Position numbers and translations under genes: made by a program. DNA of 64,000 nt from Frigidibacter mobilis (GTDB taxonomy: Bacteria > Pseudomonadota > Alphaproteobacteria > Rhodobacterales > Rhodobacteraceae): contig NZ_CP012661.1 of NCBI RefSeq assembly GCF_001620265.1, positions 930,001-994,000 on the forward strand, read 5' to 3'. The notes under the pieces are model-generated. The model worked only from the letters and a program-made list of their open reading frames with translations. It had not been told where the DNA came from and did no database searches. Shown piece by piece: positions 58,025-64,000 of the stretch (position 1 is its first letter; each line of letters begins with the position of its first letter).

Positions 58025-58759
58025 TTGGGGAATGTTAGAGACAATCTTGACGCTGTGATCGAAAATGGACTCGAATTCGCACAACGCTACAGCATCCCGC
58101 TACTGGTATTTAGGGCCGGAGAGAAGGAGCGAGAACTTGCGACGGGTTCTTTTGTGAAAACCAGTGATAGTGTTTTTTTGGTGACCGCAAAGCACGTCGT
58201 CGAAGAGTTCCTGAGGCTCGGACCAGGCGGTAGAATGCAAATAGGGACGCAGGCGTTTGTATTATCCGACCTCGATCCAAAACGAGTTCGGTGCCCACAA
58301 AATCTTGACGTTGCAATAATTGAATTTGACGATGCAACTATTTCTATGAACGGCTGGCCGATCCTCAACCTGGTGGATATCTCTATCAAGCCAGTTAAAC
58401 AACTCGACCTCGTCGCTTATTGTGGCTTTCCAGGAGACCTCAAGGACCTGTCTGGTCACCAAAAGACCATACGCTCCTTTAGCCTCTGCGCTACAATCGA
58501 TGTCGTCGAGTCGGATCAATTCTCGATGCGGGTTGATGAAGAGCGTTTTGAAACGGACATTGCGCACGTTACGCCGATGTTCAGGTTGGGTGGCGTAAGC
58601 GGGGCGCCGGTCTTCAGCATTGTGGACATTAATGATGGTAGAATTCGAAAACCATTGCTGGTTGGATGGGTCCACGAGGGCGCTGCCTGGTCACGCTATG
58701 AGCAAAAGCACTACGCCGTCCCGACATACGAAGTTCTGTATTGGTTCCGTAGAAATTAG
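58025..58759 (+). CDS. Trypsin-like serine protease domain protein
   Basis: 244-aa protein with the chymotrypsin-fold triad. His57 is in FLVTAKHVVEEF, Asp95 in NLDVAIIEFDD and Ser192 in GGVSGAPVFS. ATGSFVKT precedes the His strand as in HtrA-like enzymes. There is no signal peptide, so it should act in the cytoplasm, and no PDZ or other domain is seen. I chose the TTG at 58025 because GGAGAAGGATGCAGC lies just before it; a TTG at 57995 would add 10 residues. Low GC and its place in the island suggest recent transfer. Intracellular proteases occur in several phage-defence systems, but no partner is obvious here. Confidence 0.75.
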   Translation: MGNVRDNLDAVIENGLEFAQRYSIPLLVFRAGEKERELATGSFVKTSDSVFLVTAKHVVEEFLRLGPGGRMQIGTQAFVLSDLDPKRVRCPQNLDVAIIEFDDATISMNGWPILNLVDISIKPVKQLDLVAYCGFPGDLKDLSGHQKTIRSFSLCATIDVVESDQFSMRVDEERFETDIAHVTPMFRLGGVSGAPVFSIVDINDGRIRKPLLVGWVHEGAAWSRYEQKHYAVPTYEVLYWFRRN

Positions 58760-58851
58760 TTGCTGAGGAGTTCAAAAATCCTAGTATTTGAATTTCTATG
58801 GAGGCTCAGCCCTGTGCTGTCGCCCTGTCATGAACTTCGCTTTTCTAGCCC

Positions 58852-59120
58852 TCAACCCATCTCAATTAAGATTCCATCGATCTTTCCAGGAAAATCAAAG
58901 CTTTCTATGAGCCAAAATGTATCTTCAATCGACACAACCATATACTCTAGAAGGGTAAACTTTTCTCCATCTGTCAGTTCCTTTTCAGTTACAATGTTCA
59001 TCGGAGATGAATGCAACAGGCGGCTCGTCAGCCGATAGAGAAAATCGTATTGATCCCCCATGCCAACTCTCTGAGCTTCCCCGCGCCAATTCCATTTCCC
59101 AAGATAGCGATTAGGTTCCA
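58852..59120 (-). pseudogene. C-terminal part of a DUF5677-like gene split by IS5
   Basis: About 88 codons ending at 58852, with no own start at the element boundary. The text includes YLGKWNWRGEAQRVGMGD, YDFLYRLTSRLLHSSP and YMVVSIEDTFWLIESF. The pattern Ydf-Yr-S-llHssp resembles the C-terminus of DUF5677/HEPN-like proteins. It lies on the same strand as the N-terminal half at 63197-63895, with the IS5 copy between. The two halves do not join in the same frame at the present junction, so a small indel happened too. Confidence 0.6.
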
Positions 59121-59546
59121 GACTCATAACCAGTAAATGATCGTGGCTGCTAGCGCACAGGCAGAGAGGAACAAAATCGGGCATCGGTCGTATCTGGTTG
59201 CGATGCGCCGCCAGTCTTTCAATCGGGCAAACATGTTCTCGATCTTGTGGCGCTGGCGGTAAAGGTCTGCGTCGTGCGGGATCGGGACCTTCCGGCCGCT
59301 ACGGGACGGGATGCACGGCGAAATCCCCATGTTGTTCAGAGCGTTGCGGAACCAGTCGGCGTCGTAGCCCCGGTCCCCGAGCAGGACCCCAGCCTGCGGG
59401 ATCGAGGCGAGCAGAGCCCGCGCGCCGATGTAATCCGAGGTCTGGCCTGCCGAAAGGAACATCCGGATCGGGCGGCCCTTCGCGTCCGCCAGGACGTGCA
59501 GTTTCGAGTTCAGTCCGCCCTTCGTGCGCCCGATCAGACGTCCGCG

Positions 59547-59556
59547 CCCCCCTTTT
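59547..59556 (-). other. A4G6 slippery run, likely -1 frameshift signal of the IS5 transposase
   Basis: The minus strand reads TTCAAAAGGGGGGCGCG. The upstream frame (QKGGADV, stop) and the downstream frame (KGGRGRLIGRTK) overlap here, the expected layout for a programmed -1 shift. Confidence 0.6.
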
Positions 59557-59698
59557 GAACCGCTAGGCTCGACGCGGTTCGGTGCGCCTTCGCATGGGTA
59601 GCGTCGATCATCACGATCTCGGTGTCCTGCGCCTGCGCGGCCAGTTCGGTCATGATCGTGGCGAACACGCCCATCCGGCTCCACCGCTTCCAGCGGTT

Positions 59699-59703
59699 GT
59701 AGA
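59699..59703 (+). repeat. 5-bp target duplication GTAGA, left copy
   Basis: GTAGA directly abuts the IS1380-family left end at 59704. The same five bases are at 62939-62943 at the far side of the 3,235-bp insertion, inside the IS5 transposase. Confidence 0.8.
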
Positions 59704-61373
59704 CCCACATTCTCCAAGTAAGTCGCTGATTTCGCTGTCGTAATCGTGATATTTCGCATATAAATCATGGCGTTGACGGCTGCGAGGGGCGCGTTTCATG
59801 GATCACCTGGAGGGTGCGGGCTTGGCGCGGGGAGATCGGGTTGATTTCGACCGCCGTGTGCGTCTGGAGTTCCGTGGTGCGCAGATCAGTTCAGACGGTG
59901 GCCTGCTGGTGATGCGCGAGCTTGATGACGTGCTCGGCCTGTCCAATCTGGCGTCGGAGGCGCTGCGAGACAGCCGCACCGGGAAGAACACGCTCCATCG
60001 GCTTGACGGATTGTTCCGGCAATCGGTGTTCGGACGACTGGCCGGATACGAGGATGTGAACGATGCCGACCGCTTGGCCCTCGATCCCGTGATGCGTCAG
60101 GTCGTTGGCGGCAGGGCCGTCGAGGCGCAAGCTGCTTCGGCATCGCAGATGGGACGGTTCGAGACCGAGACGCTGGCTCTGGCCGCGAACCGGGCGGCGC
60201 TGGCCGATCTGAACGGCCAATGGATCGACCGGTTTCATGACCGCAACGGGTTGAAATACATCGTGCTGGACATGGACAGCTCGGTCAGCCCCACCCACGG
60301 CGATCAGGAAGGTGCTGCCTGGAACGGGCATTTCGACTGCACCTGCTATCACCCCATCTTCTTGTTCAACCAGTTTGGCATGCTGGAGCGCTGCGCCCTG
60401 CGTAACGGCAATGTCCACAGCGCCGATGGCTGGCGGGATGTCCTTGATCCCGTCATTGCCCGATATGCTGGCCGCGACCTTGGTGGACGCTTCTTCCGGG
60501 CCGACGCTGCCTACGCGATCCCCGCGATCTATATGCGGCTGGAAGAAGCCAGGTTCTTCTACGCCATCCGTCTGCCCGCCAACGCCGTCTTGCGCGAGAA
60601 GATCGCGCATCGGCTGACACGGCCCGTGGGACGGCCTTCGCTGACCAAGGTCAAACGGTTCTTCGAGGACTTCGAGTATCAGGCGGCGTCCTGGGACAAG
60701 CCGCGCCGCGTCATCGCCAAGATCGAATGGCATCCGGGCGAGCTGTTCCCAAAGTCGGCTTCATCGTCACCAACCTGCCGATGGAGCCAGACTGGGTGGT
60801 GAGGTTCTACAACCAGCGCGGCACCGCAGAGCAGCACATCAAGGAAGGCAAATATGCCTTTCGCTGGACGCGGCTGTCATGCCGGAAGTTCCGGCACAAC
60901 GAGGTGCGGCTGCAACTGCACGCGCTGGCCTACAACCTGGCAACCTTCCTGCGCTGCATCGAACTGCCCGAGGCCATGGCGGACTGGTCGTTGACCAGCC
61001 TGCAACTCAAGCTGATCAAGATCGGCGCCCGCGTCGTCCGCCACGCCCGCGCCATTACCTTCCAGTTGGCCGAGGTCGCCGTCACCGGCCCGATGGTGCG
61101 GGCCGTCCTTGCCGCCATCCGCCGTCTTCGAACGCCTCCGTCATGCGCATGACCACGATCCATGCCCAAGCTGAACGAAAGCGGCAGGACAGGTCCGTCT
61201 GCCGCGCGGAAAAGCGGCTCTGCCGGGCCAGAATGCTGCGGGTTCGAGGCTTGATCCACCCGACTTCGGCCGTTTGCGCGACGACAGACACCGCTCGGGG
61301 CGAAAAACGCTTGCCCAGCGAGCAAAATCAGGCGATCTTGAAGTCAAGCGGCAGGCCACTTGGGGAATGTCGG
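59704..61373 (+). mobile_element. IS1380-family insertion sequence (1,670 bp)
   Basis: The left end CCCACATTCTCCAAGT (59704-59719) and the inverted right end CCGACATTCCCCAAGT (61373-61358) match at 14 of 16 bases. The size and single DDE transposase fit the family that includes ISEcp1. GTAGA flanks the left end, but the right end is followed by TTCAATC, so this IS did not insert alone in its present place. Confidence 0.88.
59798..61152 (+). pseudogene. IS1380-family transposase with one-base frameshift
   Basis: About 450-aa DDE transposase in two frames. The first (59798-~60750) has LEFRGAQISSDGGLLVMREL, IVLDMDSSVSPTHGDQEGA (first Asp) and FFRADAAYAIPAIY (second Asp). The second (~60750-61152) has GFIVTNLPMEPDWVVRFYNQ, RGTAEQHIKEGKYAF (catalytic Glu) and LALAYNL-like LHALAYNLATFLR. 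The join is at CCCAAA (60748-60753): one base is missing between ELFP and KVGFIV. A programmed shift is not known for this family, so this is a mutation or sequencing error. ATG 59798 follows GCGAGGGGCGC. Confidence 0.87.
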
Positions 61374-62938
61374 TTCAATCTGGAGGCTTAGAAGATCGCC
61401 AAGCGCCGAGCGCCGGATGCGTCCGGATTTTGGCTGCCAGATGCTAACGAGTCCGGTTGCGACGAAGTCGGGTCCGAGATCCGTGAGATCTGCGCCGATA
61501 TGTTCGCGCACGAGCTCGTTGAATGCCTGGTAGTCCTCATTATCCGCCATGTCGAGCATGACCAGCGCCTGCCCCAAGGCACCGTTGAGCAGTCCGGCTG
61601 GCACTCTCAGGGTCGCCTTCCAGCCGCGCGCTTCCTCGATCGGGTCGGCTGCAACGCGCATGGCGGCTATCAGCTTGATGGTTTCGGAGGGAATGCCGCC
61701 CGTGGAGGACAGGATCGCCTCGCGCAATGGCCGGGTGTCGAGCTCGACCTTTTCGATATGGTGGAGGTGGACCCGCACCATTTCCGCGCCCCATGCCGCC
61801 AAGAACTGGCTCTGTTCGCGACGGCGGGTAGCGACATCGCGCATTTCCGTTTCCGCGGCATCGAGAAGGATCAGCGGACGAACCTGCTTCCCGAGGACGC
61901 GTGGATGGCGCTCGAGCCAGACGATGGAGTCATGTGCTTCTTTGGGAGTGTCCGGCGTGAACACGACGATCGAGGTCAGGCCGGTGCCGACCTTGCGGTC
62001 GACCTGCGCGCGCAACTCACGAGTGCTCCGGACGATTTCCACCGAGATACCGTGGTCGGGAGCGCCCGGAAGGTGTCCCGACTGGGCGATCCGCTTGAGG
62101 GAAGGTCCGACCTTTGAAAGACCCAAGGTCTCGAGGCCGCAGACGATCTGGACCGGAGCATCTTTGGGCTGGACGATTCTCTCGATCTGGAGGTCCGTGA
62201 GCGGACAGTAGTGCCAATCGGACTGATCGGACACTACGCCGGTCGTGTAGCGGCGACGATGGATCGCGCGGTCGTAGGCGACCGCAGGGTCCTTTTCCTC
62301 GATTTGGCTCAGGGCGTGGTAGATATCAGCTTCGGAGCCCAGCATCGTGGCAACCTGCCGCGAGCCCAGCAGGTAGCGATAGCGCTTGGTCTGCGGGATA
62401 GGCACGCGGCCGAGGACGCCGAGGTCGAAGAGCTCCTCAAGCAGGGCTTCGAAGGCTGCGAGAGAGGGTGCCTCGGAGCTCCTTGGCCAGAAGATACGTG
62501 CCTCGTCGAGCAGTTCGCCCGGCTCGAAGCCGGTGACGCGGGCCTTATCTTCCTGCCCTTCGACGTTGAGGCGACCCAGCGTGTAGGCGACCAGCTCATA
62601 GCGCGGATCGAGCCCAAGCGTCAGGTGGAACTTGTAGCGGATGCGGCTTTCGATGTGACCGAACCCGCGGTGAGAGAAGAGCGTCTCGCTCGAGATCGGC
62701 CAAAGCGGGCCGTCTCCATCCAGCTTGTAGGTCTTGCCGGCTCCCGATCCATGGAGGGTGGAAAGCAAGCCCTTCATGTATTCCTGCACCAAGGAAGGGT
62801 AGTAGTTTGCCCAGGCGAGGATTTCCTCGACGGCCTCGTGGGTCTCGAACCGGAACCCGGCGGCACGCATCGGTGTGACGACGAGGTCGTGAGCGGCACG
62901 CTTGTCGTCCTCGGTCCGGTTCAGCGGGCCAATGCAGA
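61374..62938 (-). pseudogene. Internal fragment of a STAND/AAA-type ATP-binding protein gene
   Basis: About 521 codons with neither natural end. Reading in from 62938 it starts CIGPLNRTEDDKRAAHDLVV, then YYPSLVQEYMKGLLSTL, the winged-helix region that follows the NTPase core in STAND proteins. Later come DWHYCPLTDLQIERIVQP, ILLDAAETEMRDVATRRREQ and GIPSETIKLIAAM. The P-loop part is absent, cut at the GTAGA junction. At the other end the frame runs into the IS1380 right repeat after LLSLQIE. It was carried here as cargo of the transposing IS. Confidence 0.75.
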
Positions 62939-62943
62939 GTAGA
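62939..62943 (+). repeat. 5-bp target duplication GTAGA, right copy
   Basis: Second copy of GTAGA, adjoining the cargo end of the 3,235-bp insertion. It is part of the IS5 transposase sequence AAGACTCTCTAC on the minus strand. Confidence 0.8.
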
Positions 62944-63121
62944 GAGTCTTCGGCGGGCCGTAGGTCGAGGGCGCATGCTTCCACATCAACCCATTGCGCT
63001 GAACGAAAATTATCCCACTCAGCACCCGCCGGTCATCGACCCGTGGCTTGCCGCGGGACTTCGGAAAGAACGGCCGCAACCGATCCATCTGCGCGTCTGT
63101 CAGCCAGTAAAGCTCGCTCAT
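62939..63121 (-). pseudogene. IS5-family transposase, N-terminal portion (split)
   Basis: Starts MSELYWLTDAQMDRLRPFFP and runs through GKPRVDDRRVLSGIIFVQRN to YGPPKTLY. The homology breaks exactly at the GTAGA duplication. The following SALAR-stop is cargo sequence. GGGAAGGGATC precedes the ATG. It belongs to the same copy as 59124-59703. Confidence 0.88.
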
Positions 63122-63196
63122 GATCCCTTCCCAAGTTGGGAGTTTGAATCATGCTACCCGCCGCCGATCAACCAGATTTATGGGTCCTGACTCTAG

Positions 63197-63895
63197 TCAA
63201 ACTTTCGTCCCGACCTCTTGCTTAAATCTGTCAATCCGACGAACGATCAGTTCGAGTTGCTCCTTTAATCTTGGAATATGTTTGGTGCGCAGCAGGTGAG
63301 CCTGAAAGCTATAGCCATTGATGGTGGCCGCCTCAGCAAAGAGTGCAAAGGTTCGGCGCGCGCGGATATCCAGCTCGCGTTTACGACGACTGAGCTCTTT
63401 CGTGAAATAAATTTGGTCTTCTGATGTTGACTCTTTAATCAAAGGAAATTCGAGAACTAGATCATTAAAGATGGCAGCATCTTCAGCAGAAAAGGCTTCG
63501 AACAATTCTGCCTCGACTTTAAACTTCTGAATGCTTCCTTCGAGATCTTGCCGATGAGCTTGTAGAAACTGTCCGTAAAAAAACAAGCCCCATGATTGAT
63601 CGATCAAGAATAACTTGAGCCAGACCAAGTTTTCGAAGATATTTCGGCACCCTGCCAGAATCTCCACAGAAGAAGGAAGTCGATCCTCGGGCAGTAGCAC
63701 TTTAAGTTTGTCTAACGTGCCAAGTTGCGCTCTCAAAATCCAATAGATTCCGTGATGCTCAGAGAGGCCACCAAACTTGGCTTGTAGCTCATAGAATTTA
63801 AGAATTCCACTAACGCGAGGCACTGCAAGAGGAACCTGCGACGCAATGATTCCATTTGCTTCTTCTACAAGATCTTCGAACTTTTTTAATTGCAT
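63197..63895 (-). pseudogene. N-terminal part of a DUF5677-like gene split by IS5
   Basis: 232 codons from ATG 63895 (AAGAAAGGATGAAGT upstream) to a stop just before the IS5 right end. It is helix-rich and low in GC: ILKFYELQAKFGGLSEHHGI, SSVEILAGCRNIFENLVWLK and FALFAEAATINGYSFQAHLL. The RNIFENLVWLK helix resembles the R-x-x-x-E region of DUF5677 and other HEPN-like toxins and defence proteins. The C-terminal half probably is 58852-59120. Combined length would be about 320 residues. As it stands the product would be truncated; the family assignment is tentative. Confidence 0.6.
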
Positions 63896-64000
63896 ACTTC
63901 ATCCTTTCTTAATTTTCCGAAAAGTGGGGTTCATGCAGGAATGCTCGACCGTTTTCCTCACTAACGAACAACTTTCTTGCGGCCTGAAACTGTCAGCTAC
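63896..64000. other. Right window end, AT-rich upstream region
   Basis: AT-rich sequence upstream of the leftward DUF5677-like gene. It probably includes its promoter. No complete gene can be recognised before the window ends. Confidence 0.4.

Larger units (their letters stand above)
59124..59703 (-). pseudogene. IS5-family transposase, main C-terminal portion (split)
   Basis: Continues the transposase from YNRWKRWSRMGVF, through EIVMIDATHAKAHRTA (first DDE Asp), LLGDRGYDADWFR (second Asp) and RNRIE-like RHKIENMFARLKDWRR (Glu). The first part is read in a frame that stops soon after QKGGADV. The rest is in the -1 frame after the slippery run on the minus strand (A4G6, plus-strand 59547-59556), as in IS427 elements that use programmed frameshifting. 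Joined to 63121-62939 at the shared CTAC, it restores KTLYNRWKRW. Confidence 0.85.
59704..62938. mobile_element. 3,235-bp unit: IS1380-family element plus captured flanking DNA (ISEcp1-like one-ended transposition)
   Basis: The unit begins at the IS1380 left repeat and ends at 62938, far beyond the true right repeat. Both outer edges abut GTAGA in the IS5 transposase. The last 16 bases, read inward as TCTGCATTGGCCCGCT, share 8 of 16 positions with the left repeat including CATT, so they could have served as a substitute right end. IS1380-type ISEcp1 is known to move neighbouring genes this way with 5-bp duplications. Confidence 0.75.
59121..63193 (-). mobile_element. IS5-family element (IS427 group), interrupted by a 3.2-kb insertion
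   Basis: Terminal inverted repeats are GACTCATAACCAGTAAAT (59121-59138) and, inverted, GAGTCAGGACCCATAAAT (63193-63176), 13 of 18 matching. The transposase N-terminus is at 63121-62939 and the rest at 59703-59124, both on the minus strand. Without the inserted unit and its duplicated 5 bases the element would be 833 bp, normal for the IS427 group. I see no clear target duplication outside the ends. It is dead because of the insertion. Confidence 0.85.

Noticed and set aside
58852..59184. Independent 110-aa leftward gene
   Set aside because: Its apparent start region lies inside the IS5 end and is transposase sequence; only the part left of 59121 is foreign to the IS and it lacks a start.

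Overview
The window looks like an alphaproteobacterial chromosome of the Rhodobacter/Paracoccus type. It has high GC (by eye mid-60s percent), a fused sulfate adenylyltransferase/APS kinase, an lgt-midA-pgeF operon, trxB divergent from an Lrp-type regulator, and many tripartite tricarboxylate transporter (TTT) and ABC uptake operons. No species can be named from the sequence alone.

Bases 1-13,800 are ordinary housekeeping DNA: sat/cysC (cut by the left edge), trxB and Lrp, a Hint-domain protein, the lgt-midA-pgeF operon, ubiK, a YbjN-like gene, proC with a CsaA-like gene, csbD behind a candidate EcfG stress promoter, tdk and a DEAD-box helicase.

Bases 13,800-48,650 form a catabolic and uptake region. 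It holds: (a) a LysR-linked TTT operon with two binding proteins, a metallo-beta-lactamase-fold hydrolase and an esterase; (b) an AraC regulator, TonB receptor and RhtX-like MFS set for siderophore uptake; (c) gamma-glutamyltransferase, an RraA-like protein, a PotABCD-like ABC importer and a GhrA-like reductase, next to a LysR regulator; (d) a six-gene operon of Dpp-type ABC importer, creatininase-family hydrolase and FAD/Fe-S oxidase, the last with a one-base frameshift; (e) a TTT operon that also encodes a BMP-type binding protein, with a divergent RpiR regulator. Its tctA has a one-base frameshift.

From about 50,100 to the right edge the DNA is an integrated accessory island. Its left boundary is a tRNA-Phe 3' fragment (att site) next to a tyrosine recombinase gene, flanked by repeated TGTGTCCCC sites that may be integrase arm sites. 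The island carries a three-gene operon (ATPase with a built-in degenerate HNH domain, a second intact PtuB/TIGR02646-type HNH nuclease, and a DUF2235 alpha/beta hydrolase). This is a plausible anti-phage system related to Septu but with an extra lipase-like gene. It also carries a SRAP-family protein, a small unknown protein and a trypsin-like protease gene in low-GC DNA.

The right end is a nest of insertions. A DUF5677-like gene is split by an IS5-family element. That IS5 copy is itself split by a 3,235-bp unit made of an IS1380-family element plus an internal piece of a STAND/AAA ATPase gene, flanked by the 5-bp repeat GTAGA. This is the signature of ISEcp1-like one-ended transposition. Three separate one-base frameshifts (about 35,498, 44,435 and 60,750) all lie in short C/G runs, so either sequencing error or real decay is possible.
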